Source of the DNA: an uncultured Veillonella sp.
GTDB taxonomy: Bacteria > Bacillota > Negativicutes > Veillonellales > Veillonellaceae
Length of the DNA: 64,000 bases
Direction of reading: 5' to 3'
Assembly: GCA_902478055.1 (NCBI GenBank)
Contig: CABSJL010000004.1
Span: 1 to 64,000 of the forward strand
The notes under the pieces were generated by a model. The model was not told where the DNA came from. It ran no database searches and worked only from the letters and a program-made list of their open reading frames with translations. The position numbers and the translations under genes were made by a program. Below are positions 17,667 through 25,274 of the stretch, one piece after another. How positions within the stretch are numbered: position 1 is the first letter of the stretch; the number at the start of each line of letters is the position of its first letter.

Positions 17667-18971
17667 TTACAGAATATCAATATATTCGCTATTCAAAGCC
17701 TTATTCATGCTACGAACAGCACAGAATTTACCACACATACTACAAGTTTCACTATGCCCCTCCTCTGGAGCTCGGCTTTCACGAATATTGCGAGCACGTT
17801 GAGGATCAAGTGCACACGCATATTGCGCCTCCCAATCTAGTACGCGTCTAGCATCAGCCATCGCATCATCCTTATCACGGGCACCTGGTATGCCACGTGC
17901 TATATCCGCTGCATGGGCTGCTATTTTGAAAGCCATAATACCTTCTTTCACATCGTCTGCATTAGGCAATGCCAAATGCTCTGCCGGCGTTACATAACAA
18001 AGAAAGGACGCCCCATGCATGCCCGCCACAGCACCACCAATGGCAGCTGTTATATGATCATAGCCAGGTGCAATATCTGTCACCAATGGGCCTAACACAT
18101 AAAACGGAGCTCCGCCACATAGCGTTTCCTCAATTTCCATATTCGCTTGAATTTGGTTAAGTGGCACATGACCTGGGCCTTCAATAATCACTTGCACACC
18201 TTTAGCTCGAGCGCGTTTAGTCAATTCACCAAGTCGTACCAGTTCTTCAATTTGACATACATCCGTAGCATCTGCTAAACAGCCTGGTCGACAAGCATCA
18301 CCCAAAGAAATAGTTACATCATACTCACGGCAAATATCTAAAATATCATCAAAATGTTCATAGAATGGGTTTTCCTTACCCGTCATGCTCATCCATGCAA
18401 AGATAAGACTACCACCACGGCTAACGATGTTGAGTCTACGTTTATGCTTTTTAATTTGCTCAATAGTTTGACGCGTAATACCACAATGTAAGGTTACAAA
18501 GTCCACCCCATCCTCTGCATGGAGACGGATAGTATCTAAGAAATCCTCAGCAGTAAGTTCTGCCAAATCCCGTTGATGATGTATAACGCTGTCATATACT
18601 GGTACAGTACCAATCATGGCTTTACATTCGCTAGTTAATTTTCGTCTAAAAATACGTGTATCACCATGAGTAGATAAATCCATAATCGATTCAGCACCAA
18701 GTTGAATCGCCCAATTTACCTTTTCTATTTCACTATCATAATCGGTAACGTCTCTGGATGTGCCAAGATTCACATTTATTTTCGTGCGCAATGCTTTACC
18801 GATGCCCTCTGGATCGATACAAGTATGATTCTTATTACAGGGAATAACAACTTGTCCTAAAGCAACTAGCGCTCTCAATTGCTCTACATCCATGCGTTCC
18901 TTTTCTGCTACAATTTTCATCGCATCCGTAACAAAGCCTTTTTGTGCGGCTTCCAATTGAGTGTAAAACAT
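17667..18971 (-). CDS. thiC: Phosphomethylpyrimidine synthase ThiC
   Basis: Radical-SAM enzyme that converts aminoimidazole ribotide to hydroxymethylpyrimidine phosphate in thiamine synthesis. The 434 residues match the short ThiC form. The C-terminal CSMCGKFC motif (C-X2-C-X4-C) binds the 4Fe-4S cluster, and the conserved EGPGHVPLNQI lies near 258. The ATG at 18971 is chosen for the AGGAGG 9 nt upstream; a longer frame to 19013 would enter the leader. A TPP riboswitch and an attenuator precede it, so expression should fall when thiamine pyrophosphate is plentiful. No other thi gene is adjacent. Confidence 0.95.
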   Translation of the reverse strand: MFYTQLEAAQKGFVTDAMKIVAEKERMDVEQLRALVALGQVVIPCNKNHTCIDPEGIGKALRTKINVNLGTSRDVTDYDSEIEKVNWAIQLGAESIMDLSTHGDTRIFRRKLTSECKAMIGTVPVYDSVIHHQRDLAELTAEDFLDTIRLHAEDGVDFVTLHCGITRQTIEQIKKHKRRLNIVSRGGSLIFAWMSMTGKENPFYEHFDDILDICREYDVTISLGDACRPGCLADATDVCQIEELVRLGELTKRARAKGVQVIIEGPGHVPLNQIQANMEIEETLCGGAPFYVLGPLVTDIAPGYDHITAAIGGAVAGMHGASFLCYVTPAEHLALPNADDVKEGIMAFKIAAHAADIARGIPGARDKDDAMADARRVLDWEAQYACALDPQRARNIRESRAPEEGHSETCSMCGKFCAVRSMNKALNSEYIDIL

Positions 18972-19019
18972 AATATGTCCTCCTATTGAATAAAACCTTT
19001 TAGCTTTGTACACAAGAAA

Positions 19020-19051
19020 AAGGGTATCGATATAATATGATCGATACCCTT
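19020..19051 (-). terminator. Attenuator hairpin of the thiC leader
   Basis: AAGGGTATCGAT (19020-19031) and ATCGATACCCTT (19040-19051) pair perfectly, and the minus strand continues with TTTTTCTT. It sits between the TPP aptamer and the thiC start, where the expression platform is expected. Confidence 0.88.
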
Positions 19052-19061
19052 GAATGGTTTT

Positions 19062-19147
19062 GCGTGCTTCCTACGCGGGCATGATCCCGATCAGGTCAAA
19101 GGTCAGGTGCTAACAGCCCTTTCTCAGCCTATCTCATAGGCTCCCTT
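19062..19147 (-). promoter_or_regulatory. TPP riboswitch (THI element)
   Basis: Read on the minus strand the segment shows the conserved series GGGAGCC, GCTGAGA, ACCTGACCT, CCTGATCGGGATCATGCC and GCGTAGGAA of the TPP aptamer, in the right order and spacing. It is followed by a terminator and thiC, indicating control by premature termination. Confidence 0.95.
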
Positions 19148-19214
19148 GCATACTCTGCTATGTAATTGTGTATAGCATATCACTATTTAACTAATATTTC
19201 AATCTATACCTCTA

Positions 19215-19760
19215 TTACAAATCATTAGCTACTTCAATCTGACATTGACGCATAGTTAATAATGCTGCTTCATGGCTTTCCTCAGTAACCCCTGCACAGC
19301 AATTAGGATCTACATGAATAGGAACCTCTGGCAAGCCAGCTTTCAACAATATGGCATTCGACACAACGCACACATCTGTACAAACACCGACCAAAGTTAT
19401 ACTTTCAATAGGCTCAGCTGTATTCATACCTTGCAAGCGCGTAACCAATTCAGAAGATCCAAAATTAGGTTTATCAATGATAAAGTACGGATGGATGGTA
19501 TTGCGTTTTTCTGCGGCCGTAATGAGGCTCTCCATAATTTGCCAACCAATCGTATCTTTCACACAATGCACAACTGGCAAATGCTGACCTTCTTGGCTTT
19601 CAAGATAATTAGTATCGTGAGTATCTCGTGTAAAAATAACTGGTCCATCAAAGGATGCAATTTTTTGGCGTACAGTATCCACGATGGCCTGAGCCTCTGG
19701 AGAACCAAGAGAGCCATCCACAAAATCATGTTGCATATCAATTACGACTAAAACGTTCAT
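19215..19760 (-). CDS. Isochorismatase-family cysteine hydrolase, nicotinamidase-like
   Basis: 181 residues. The catalytic triad of the family is visible: Asp8 (VVIDMQHDF), Lys97 (IDKPNF) and Cys131 (VGVCTDVCV), together with the usual cis-peptide neighbourhood. The size and the GVCTDVCV signature favour nicotinamidase (nicotinamide to nicotinic acid in NAD salvage) over isochorismatase, but the substrate is inferred. It follows the PgpA-like gene by only 3 bp, so they form an operon. Confidence 0.82.
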   Translation of the reverse strand: MNVLVVIDMQHDFVDGSLGSPEAQAIVDTVRQKIASFDGPVIFTRDTHDTNYLESQEGQHLPVVHCVKDTIGWQIMESLITAAEKRNTIHPYFIIDKPNFGSSELVTRLQGMNTAEPIESITLVGVCTDVCVVSNAILLKAGLPEVPIHVDPNCCAGVTEESHEAALLTMRQCQIEVANDL

Positions 19761-19763
19761 GTT

Positions 19764-20276
19764 CTATCCCTCCACAACGACATGGTGCACCCGATTCGGC
19801 GTATTATGGGCAATGCGACCTGCTGCAGCGGCCGCCACGGCACCAACTAAATCATCAAGAAACGTATTGCAATGACTATCAACTTGACTATCTAGATTTT
19901 TAACAATGCCCGGTTTTACCTTATCAATATAACCATAGTTCGTAAATCCAATAGATCCGTATAAATTCACAATGGATAAAGCGAGGATTTCATCAATACC
20001 AAACAATGCTTCATCACGAGTCATGATACTTTGTAGTGGCTCAGATAATTTCTTCTGCTCCGCCAATCTATCCAATTCTATGCCCGTAATGATGGCATTT
20101 TGTGTTTCTCGTTTTTCAAGTACGGCCTGTACACTCTCTACGCACTCGTCCATCGTCAAATCAGGAATATATGGTTGTTGAATCATCATCACAATTTCTG
20201 CAATGTCCTGAACGGTAACGCCTCGTTCCTTTAATAAATTATACGTACACGCCTTTAATTCCTCCTGAGATATCAT
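19764..20276 (-). CDS. Phosphatidylglycerophosphatase A-like protein (YutG type)
   Basis: 170 residues. The N-terminal half (MISQEELKACTYNLLKERG) is the extra region found in Firmicute YutG-like members. The C-terminal half has the PgpA core with a NTFLDDLVGAV-type acidic motif near 137 and an Ala-rich helix. PgpA proteins dephosphorylate phosphatidylglycerol phosphate, but members of this soluble Firmicute branch lack strong membrane segments and are poorly characterised. GAGGAGC precedes the ATG. First gene of the operon with the nicotinamidase-like gene. Confidence 0.75.
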   Translation of the reverse strand: MISQEELKACTYNLLKERGVTVQDIAEIVMMIQQPYIPDLTMDECVESVQAVLEKRETQNAIITGIELDRLAEQKKLSEPLQSIMTRDEALFGIDEILALSIVNLYGSIGFTNYGYIDKVKPGIVKNLDSQVDSHCNTFLDDLVGAVAAAAAGRIAHNTPNRVHHVVVEG

Positions 20277-20338
20277 AATTGCTCCTCAAAATTATACAAA
20301 TTTACGTAACACATTATACCTTGATTATACCACGAAAA

Positions 20339-20369
20339 AATCCCTACCGACGTTCTATCAGTAGGGATT
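20339..20369 (-). terminator. Intrinsic terminator
   Basis: AATCCCTAC (20339-20347) pairs with GTAGGGATT (20361-20369), followed on the minus strand by TTTTT. It ends the YjdM gene. Confidence 0.8.
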
Positions 20370-20375
20370 CCATGA

Positions 20376-20720
20376 TTAGATTTTCTTAACCATTTCAGAT
20401 TTCAATGCCATCGCACCAAAACCATCGATTTTGCAATCGATATCGTGTCCGTCGCTCGCATCAGAAATGAGGCGAATGTTTTTAACACGCGTACCTTGTT
20501 TCAATACGCCAGCGCCTTTTACTTTGAGGTCTTTTACAACAACAACTGTATCGCCATCAGCTAGCTCGTTGCCGTTAGCATCGCGAATGATACCTGCTTC
20601 AGCTGCAGCTTGTGCGTCAGCCGCTGTCCATTCATTGCCACACATAGGGCAGATAAACATATGACCGTCTTCGTATGTGTATTCAACGCCACACTTAGGG
20701 CAGTTAGGTAAATTTGCCAT
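20376..20720 (-). CDS. Zinc-ribbon protein of the YjdM/PhnA family
   Basis: 114 residues. An N-terminal zinc ribbon (CPKCG near 8 and CPMCGNEW near 25) is followed by the PhnA-type C-terminal domain with [15 protein letters not shown]. Despite the historical PhnA name, the family has no proven part in phosphonate use. Cytoplasmic. GGAG precedes the ATG and a terminator follows, so it is transcribed alone. Confidence 0.88.
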   Translation of the reverse strand: MANLPNCPKCGVEYTYEDGHMFICPMCGNEWTAADAQAAAEAGIIRDANGNELADGDTVVVVKDLKVKGAGVLKQGTRVKNIRLISDASDGHDIDCKIDGFGAMALKSEMVKKI

Positions 20721-20828
20721 TTAGATCTCCTTTTTCACTACATAATGAAAGTATTATACCATATTATACCTATGACTATGAAAGCCTTATAGATGAGACT
20801 TCGATGATTCATTTAATTATTCACAACA

Positions 20829-21197
20829 CTATTGTAAACTGAATTCAAAAGATACCAATACAGTTGTCGCTTTCTCGACACCAATATTGCCTACATTCCA
20901 TACTATATTTTTAGCAACCTGAACTAATTCCAAATAAGCCGTGTCGTCAGATAGGTCCTGATTAGGCGTTAATTCAACAGAAATAACATTTCCTTGAGCA
21001 TCTGTAGTAATAGTCAATGGAACACTATACGGTCTAAGCCCCATCTTTTTCATCGTCTCAACTGGAATGAATTTCTGTTCTTCTATTTTACCCACAAATG
21101 AAGAAAGATCATTGCTATCTAGTTCCATATCATCTGCAAAAACAGGAAAAGGACTTAAAACAACTAACAATAAAAACAAACATATAACTCTAAGCAT
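20829..21197 (-). CDS. Small secreted protein, perhaps TonB C-terminal-like
   Basis: 122 residues. The first 21 form a signal peptide ending in PVFADD. The mature part has VPLTITTDAQGNVISVEL, a pattern seen in TonB C-terminal-like folds (a beta strand, DAQGNV turn, beta strand), followed by a helix and a final strand. That resemblance is weak and the protein is best left unassigned. It lies next to the type I toxin module but reads away from it with its own start. Confidence 0.6.
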   Translation of the reverse strand: MLRVICLFLLLVVLSPFPVFADDMELDSNDLSSFVGKIEEQKFIPVETMKKMGLRPYSVPLTITTDAQGNVISVELTPNQDLSDDTAYLELVQVAKNIVWNVGNIGVEKATTVLVSFEFSLQ

Positions 21198-21282
21198 AAA
21201 CGTTCACCAATCATAACACACAACACAATAATTTCTATTAAGATATATTCTAGAGACTACCAATTTACGTCTCTTATTCGAA

Positions 21283-21311
21283 TTGACTATATAGGTTAAC
21301 CTCTTTATAAT
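21283..21311 (+). promoter_or_regulatory. Promoter of the putative antitoxin RNA
   Basis: TTGACT (21283-21288) and TATAAT (21306-21311) are separated by exactly 17 bp. No protein gene follows on this strand; the transcript would run antisense to the small toxin gene. Confidence 0.7.
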
Positions 21312-21317
21312 GTAGTA

Positions 21318-21440
21318 AAGAGATAGTCGACGAGTGGTTCCGTCAGGCTCATCCCAAAACATTATAAAACATGCAGAAATGGCCTTTCGTTTTCAGCTAC
21401 CAGTTGGTAACGAAGGGCTATTTGTCGTTATTACGACAAA
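21318..21440 (+). ncRNA. Putative antisense antitoxin RNA
   Basis: The RNA is predicted from the promoter at 21283-21311 to a terminator-like stem (GCCTTTCGTT near 21382 with AACGAAGGGC near 21409, followed by TATTTGTCGTT). It would overlap the 3' end of the toxin mRNA, tail to tail, as in txpA/RatA systems. The ends are approximate. Its 5' part contains AGATAGTCGACGAG (21321-21334), which recurs inverted at 21557-21570 at the 5' end of the toxin transcript. Confidence 0.55.
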
Positions 21441-21519
21441 TCAGCACTATCAATGCTCCAAAGGAAATAACTACAGTCAAAATCCCAAGGACAATCATAA
21501 TGATTTCGTAGGCACTCAT
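21418..21519 (-). CDS. Holin-like type I toxin peptide
   Basis: 33 residues, too short for ordinary gene calling. It begins MSAYEIIMIVLGIL, continues as a single hydrophobic helix (about 5-28) and ends in a charged tail CRNNDK. This is the layout of the Hol_Tox/TxpA-type membrane toxins (short MSxYE start, one membrane helix, polar tail). AGGGGGTGA precedes the ATG. A promoter with 17-bp spacing drives it (21578-21606), and an opposing promoter drives an RNA complementary to its 3' part. The peptide would damage the membrane if not silenced. The family call is from memory of the pattern. Confidence 0.75.
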   Translation of the reverse strand: MSAYEIIMIVLGILTVVISFGALIVLICRNNDK

Positions 21520-21577
21520 AGGCTTCACCCCCTTCAAAGAAAAAGGGCGACCCAACCTCGTCGACTATCTTAATTAC

Positions 21578-21606
21578 ATTATATGTCGAACTTATGTTTT
21601 ATTCAA
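21578..21606 (-). promoter_or_regulatory. Promoter of the toxin mRNA
   Basis: On the minus strand, TTGAAT (21606-21601) and TATAAT (21583-21578) are separated by 17 bp. Transcription would begin just before the GATAGTCGACGAG segment and lead into the toxin reading frame. Confidence 0.65.
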
Positions 21607-21638
21607 CAAATAATATTAATGCAAACTAAGCAAAAAAA

Positions 21639-21686
21639 TAAACCTAACGCGACTAAGTACTGCAATACTTAGACACGTTAGGTTTA
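21639..21686 (-). terminator. Intrinsic terminator of the ECF gene
   Basis: TAAACCTAACG (21639-21649) pairs with CGTTAGGTTTA (21676-21686), and the inner arms CTAAGTA and TACTTAG also pair. TTTTTTTG follows on the minus strand. Confidence 0.85.
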
Positions 21687-21773
21687 TCAAATTCCTAATT
21701 CTTTGATGAGCCTAGCGCCTAGAACACGTTAACTGGCTCTTTTGTACTTATAATTCTAGAGACTGTCAATTTA

Positions 21774-22271
21774 CTACCCCAGGCGTTTACGCAAGATCGC
21801 ATAAAGAATCATGCTAATAATAACGCTCATAACGGCTTGAATGGTATTAGTCACAATACTAGCAATGGCTACGCCTGGATCAAATACGAAGTATTCGGCG
21901 ATAAAGTAGCCTGCTACGATAATAATACCACCTACGACAGTTGCTACCAAAGCAGAGGTAGTTGTCTTATTGTTATAGACAGTACCGACAAGATAGCCTT
22001 CAATGCCTTTCACCACAAAGGTGATTGGTACAAAGACTGCGTAGCCAAGGAACAAATCAGCTAGCGCTGGGCCAATAGCACCGATATAGGCACCATATTT
22101 TCGACCTAATAATAAAGCGGATGTCATGATAACGACATCTCCAACATTGAAATAGCCGCGTATGCCAGGTACTGGAATTTTCGTATACATTGTAAGCAAT
22201 GTAGCGAGGGCAATCAATACGGCTGTGAGTACTAACGCGGATGTAGTACTGCGGGTTTGAACGTGTTGCAT
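21774..22271 (-). CDS. ECF transporter S component (vitamin-type)
   Basis: A 165-residue integral membrane protein with about five to six hydrophobic segments. RGYFNVGDVVIMTSALLLG and GPALADLFLGY with FVVKGIEGY are hallmarks of the ECF-ribofla_trS (PF07155) S components, which bind a vitamin or precursor and pair with a shared EcfAA'T module, absent here. thiC lies 3 kb away, which makes a thiamine precursor conceivable, but nothing in the leader (no riboswitch) supports a substrate. AAGGAGG precedes the ATG. Confidence 0.82.
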   Translation of the reverse strand: MQHVQTRSTTSALVLTAVLIALATLLTMYTKIPVPGIRGYFNVGDVVIMTSALLLGRKYGAYIGAIGPALADLFLGYAVFVPITFVVKGIEGYLVGTVYNNKTTTSALVATVVGGIIIVAGYFIAEYFVFDPGVAIASIVTNTIQAVMSVIISMILYAILRKRLG

Positions 22272-22292
22272 AGCGTCCTCCTTATAAAGAAA

Positions 22293-22325
22293 ATAGGCAT
22301 GTGAATAATTACATCACATGCCTAT
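22293..22325 (-). terminator. Terminator of the 22.4-29.9 kb gene cluster
   Basis: ATAGGCATGTGA (22293-22304) and TCACATGCCTAT (22314-22325) form a perfect 12-bp stem, followed by TTTTCTTT on the minus strand. It closes the eleven-gene cluster before the ECF gene. Confidence 0.85.
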
Positions 22326-22383
22326 ACTATAAACCTTTATGATAACACTTGTAAATAAAAGGAATTAACTATAGAAAATACTA

Positions 22384-22677
22384 TTAACGGTACTCTTCAA
22401 AACGTTCCTCTACATTGTAGAGAACCTCGCAATCACAACCGCCACCTTCGTTGATAATCCAATCTAGTACGCTTTCAACATCTACCTTTTGTGTTTCTAA
22501 AAATTCTCTTGTGAAAGTCAAACTATGGTCGCAACCGTCATTCGCCTCTAATTTCTCGTCTACATAGTCAAAGAGATTCCAAAACAACTCTTCGTCCATA
22601 GGTAAGCTATCTTGAAAATTCTGTTTTTCTTTAGCTTTATAGTCTTTCAATAATTCCTTTTTACGTGCTTTGTCCAT
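22384..22677 (-). CDS. DUF2695 family protein
   Basis: 97 residues, acidic, cytoplasmic. The DUF2695 pattern is clear: CDHSLTFTREFLE near 49, WIINEGGGCDCEVLYNVEE at the C-terminus. Its conserved Cys and His residues suggest a small metal site. Function unknown. It is the last gene of a run of minus-strand genes that includes several DUF families met in immunity-protein loci. Confidence 0.85.
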   Translation of the reverse strand: MDKARKKELLKDYKAKEKQNFQDSLPMDEELFWNLFDYVDEKLEANDGCDHSLTFTREFLETQKVDVESVLDWIINEGGGCDCEVLYNVEERFEEYR

Positions 22678-22703
22678 TGTAATTATTGCCTTTTCATAAT
22701 TTA

Positions 22704-23465
22704 TTACTCATATAATTCCGGTCGTTCTAATACAGTGCCATACTTCAACTTTGGTAGTTTAATTAATTGAGGGTACAACTGCTTAACCTCTTTACAAGAT
22801 TTTAACGTAAGATGTTCTAAATTATTGAGTTCTAAAATGGGAGAGTAGTCTTTATCTATCACCTTTGCCGTTAAAAAGCTAAAAAAGCGCAACTGTTTCA
22901 TATGGCGTAAAAATTCTAAGGATTGAACCTTAAGAATTTTAGGAGCCGCGAAATCACCTTCTAGAGCAAGACTTTCAAGGTGCTTCAAATGTGCTAATGG
23001 CGTATAATCATCAATTTGTTGAAAGTTTTCAATCGACAGCGCTACTAAATTTTCTAATTTTGAAATAGGCTCTAAGCTCGATACGCTTCTACCGGATCCA
23101 ATGTGTAAATATTTTAGTTCTTGTAAGTTCTCTAATTTTGAAATATCTGGATAGACACCCCATTTTATATGTAATTTTTTAAGTCTACGTTGGGCACACA
23201 CCGCATCAAATAAGTCCTGTGGCATTCTTGTACAAAACATAAGCTCTGTAAAAGCGTCTGGATTATTTACCAGAAAATCACACCATTCTAGCCAAATACG
23301 TTTCTTATCTTTAGCAGAATACCCTTCATCTAACTGTGTGCAATTAATAATTAATTTATCTTCGCCATCATATTCAGAGACCTCTACAACAGATTTAGGC
23401 CGTGCATCATCCTTATGATAGTAGTCAAATCCATATTTAATTTGCTTTTCTGTTAACACTGCCAT
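22704..23465 (-). CDS. Leucine-rich repeat protein
   Basis: About 253 residues. An N-terminal cap (1-95) is followed by at least five internalin-like leucine-rich repeats (about 100-235) with the periodic LxxLKxLxI pattern (LENLQELKYLHIG, LENLVALSIEN, LKHLESLALEG, LNNLEHLTLKS). No signal peptide or anchor, so it is likely cytoplasmic and binds a protein. The ATG at 23465 has GAGG at good spacing; a longer frame upstream lacks one. LRR proteins of this kind occur among polyimmunity loci. Confidence 0.75.
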   Translation of the reverse strand: MAVLTEKQIKYGFDYYHKDDARPKSVVEVSEYDGEDKLIINCTQLDEGYSAKDKKRIWLEWCDFLVNNPDAFTELMFCTRMPQDLFDAVCAQRRLKKLHIKWGVYPDISKLENLQELKYLHIGSGRSVSSLEPISKLENLVALSIENFQQIDDYTPLAHLKHLESLALEGDFAAPKILKVQSLEFLRHMKQLRFFSFLTAKVIDKDYSPILELNNLEHLTLKSCKEVKQLYPQLIKLPKLKYGTVLERPELYE

Positions 23466-23543
23466 GTTATAATTCCTCATCTTCGTCAGTCCCATAATTA
23501 GTTTATCTATAACCAGAGCCATGTCCAACAGATTATAAGGGGC

Positions 23544-24050
23544 CTAGCAAATCGATACAAGCACATGCCCGTTAGCCTCTAGCACTTGTTTATAAAAGCG
23601 TTTCATTTGCTCGAAATCGTGAAAAATTTCGTCTTTGATTTCTTCCTCTTCTTCTTCATAGTCCCAGATATTTGGATACAATTCTGCTTCTTTGCAGGCT
23701 TTCATATCAAAAGATTCGAGTGCACTTTCAATATCAAATTGATCTAGAGCTGCCACGATATTGGCTAAATGATTGTGTTCTGTATATGCTACATAGTCTG
23801 ATATATCCTCAACAGCCATTACGCCTAGTACCGCTTGGCTAAGAGGATTTTTATCGTCTTTATGGTCAGTGCCCACACCAGTTAGCACAAAATGGAGTAC
23901 ATCCCACATCTTGTCGATATCAAGCAATAACTCATCGTCGTCATTCCACTCTTCAACACTTTCAAGAATTTCCTCTTCTTCTGAGCCCATGGCTTTAAGC
24001 GCTTTTAAATTCGCATCGCTTAAACAGCTATAATTGGCAATTAGTCCCAT
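23544..24050 (-). CDS. DUF1877 (YfbM-like) protein
   Basis: 168 residues, strongly acidic. The family marks are the start MGLIANYSCLS and LDIDKMWDVLHFVLTG near 63, with a C-terminal helix FEQMKRFYKQVLEANGHVLVSI. DUF1877 proteins are small cytoplasmic proteins of unknown action, often seen next to SUKH and Imm families. An unusual run of acidic residues (EEEEEEIKDE) lies near 133. Ribosome site AAAGGA precedes the ATG. Confidence 0.85.
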   Translation of the reverse strand: MGLIANYSCLSDANLKALKAMGSEEEEILESVEEWNDDDELLLDIDKMWDVLHFVLTGVGTDHKDDKNPLSQAVLGVMAVEDISDYVAYTEHNHLANIVAALDQFDIESALESFDMKACKEAELYPNIWDYEEEEEEIKDEIFHDFEQMKRFYKQVLEANGHVLVSIC

Positions 24051-24081
24051 AATTAAATCCTTTCATAAACTCTTCTAACCA

Positions 24082-24624
24082 TTAGAAAAATAAATTTTCC
24101 GATTCTGTAACGCTTCCATCATCTTCATGAAAATAGCATACATATACAGGTTCACGATGCGCCGCATCATAGAATTTCTGTAAAATAGGAGTCAATTTTA
24201 TCTCCATGGACATGTTAAAAGCATTCGCAATGGGTTCCCAAAGTTCCATTGGTGAATAGGACATAATATCTAGCTGCTTATTCTGAGCATAAGTATCTAA
24301 CGTTACCACATCAGAATACTTGCGAGAGTCACAATAATCATGCCAACAAATACTAAAAATGATTAAATGAAATAAATCGTCCATACTTTCAGCTAAACGA
24401 CTAGCAGCACCCTCGCTACTCCAATACCCTATGGAGCCGTCCTCCAACAGATGATATTCACCGCCAGCACCATCTACAGCAAATGCCATCCCCGGCACGG
24501 AGAACGTGCAGCGACCTTCAGCCGTATCGCGTTCCTCCAGCGCATCTAGCAAGCGAAAATCAAATAGTGTATCAAAATCTTCGGCTAACTTGGCATCATT
24601 TCGCAATATATCTAAATAACCCAT
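24082..24624 (-). CDS. SUKH-like protein, tentative
   Basis: 180 residues, acidic. The stretch AVDGAGGEYHLLEDGSIGYWSSEG near 50-75, followed by a helix beginning RLAESMDDL, resembles the central strand-turn-helix pattern of SMI1/KNR4 (SUKH) immunity proteins. I am not certain of the family. The ATG at 24624 follows GGAGTG; three codons of alternative upstream frame begin with GTG inside that ribosome site. The gene ends close to its neighbours in the same operon. Confidence 0.6.
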   Translation of the reverse strand: MGYLDILRNDAKLAEDFDTLFDFRLLDALEERDTAEGRCTFSVPGMAFAVDGAGGEYHLLEDGSIGYWSSEGAASRLAESMDDLFHLIIFSICWHDYCDSRKYSDVVTLDTYAQNKQLDIMSYSPMELWEPIANAFNMSMEIKLTPILQKFYDAAHREPVYVCYFHEDDGSVTESENLFF

Positions 24625-24625
24625 C

Positions 24626-25222
24626 TTACACACTCCTATTAGCAGAAATTATTCCTAGCAATGTAGCCTCTCCTTCATCAGATGTATCTAATAGCGGAAT
24701 AGCTAACAAAAGTACTTGCAGGGAGTAATAATAAAAGCTAAAAAATAAATCATCAGGGAATACGTCCCCTTCCTCATATCTAAGAACATCTTCGTCTTCA
24801 TCATATTCTTCTGACCAAAGGTATTCTTCGTTAAGCATATCTTCAAAATTCGGCAATGGATCTGCATGCTCTTGCATAAGGCCATCTCGGATGCACTCAG
24901 CAATCACAGTAAACAACTTAACCAATTGTTCTGCTAAATACTGAGCTACCTCATTATGAGCGCTCTCTTCCTGGGCTTTCTTAAAAATACGAAGCAAGAA
25001 AATCATGGCGAACGGTGTAGCATGCCACAACGTTGATTGGTGCTCAATATTGAGTTCTAACGCCTCACCAGCCGCATCAACAGCTTCCATGCTTTCCATG
25101 TTCCACAACACATCAAGCTCAGCAGGAAAATCTGTAGCACGTCCATAGGTTGTGGTTAACCGGTGCCACGGTATATCACTGACTTGTACAGTTTCTATAT
25201 ATTGTTTCGTCACAGTATCCAT
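24626..25222 (-). CDS. Acidic protein of unknown function
   Basis: 198 residues, mostly helical with an acidic patch (EEYDEDEDVLRYEEGD near 147-162) and a hydrophobic C-terminal helix (SFYYYSLQVLLLAIPLL near 168-184). No signal peptide. The start at 25222 has AAAGGT upstream. The stop is 1 bp from the next start, so translation is probably coupled. I do not recognise the family; its surroundings suggest an immunity-like role. Confidence 0.6.
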   Translation of the reverse strand: MDTVTKQYIETVQVSDIPWHRLTTTYGRATDFPAELDVLWNMESMEAVDAAGEALELNIEHQSTLWHATPFAMIFLLRIFKKAQEESAHNEVAQYLAEQLVKLFTVIAECIRDGLMQEHADPLPNFEDMLNEEYLWSEEYDEDEDVLRYEEGDVFPDDLFFSFYYYSLQVLLLAIPLLDTSDEGEATLLGIISANRSV

Positions 25223-25274
25223 TATAGTTATACCTTTATATATACGCCTATGTAGTAACGCCTTCGACCAATGA

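Larger units (their letters stand above)
21247..21774. repeat. Direct repeats bounding the type I toxin module
   Basis: The 22-bp segments at 21247-21268 and 21753-21774 share 20 bases (ATTCTAGAGACT, three bases, AATTTAC). They bracket the toxin/antisense module and the ECF terminator, and the right copy abuts the ECF stop codon. The layout suggests insertion or excision of a cassette. Confidence 0.55.

Noticed and set aside
22272..22383. Riboswitch upstream of the ECF S component
   Set aside because: The gap is short and taken up by the terminator of the preceding cluster. No aptamer pattern is seen.
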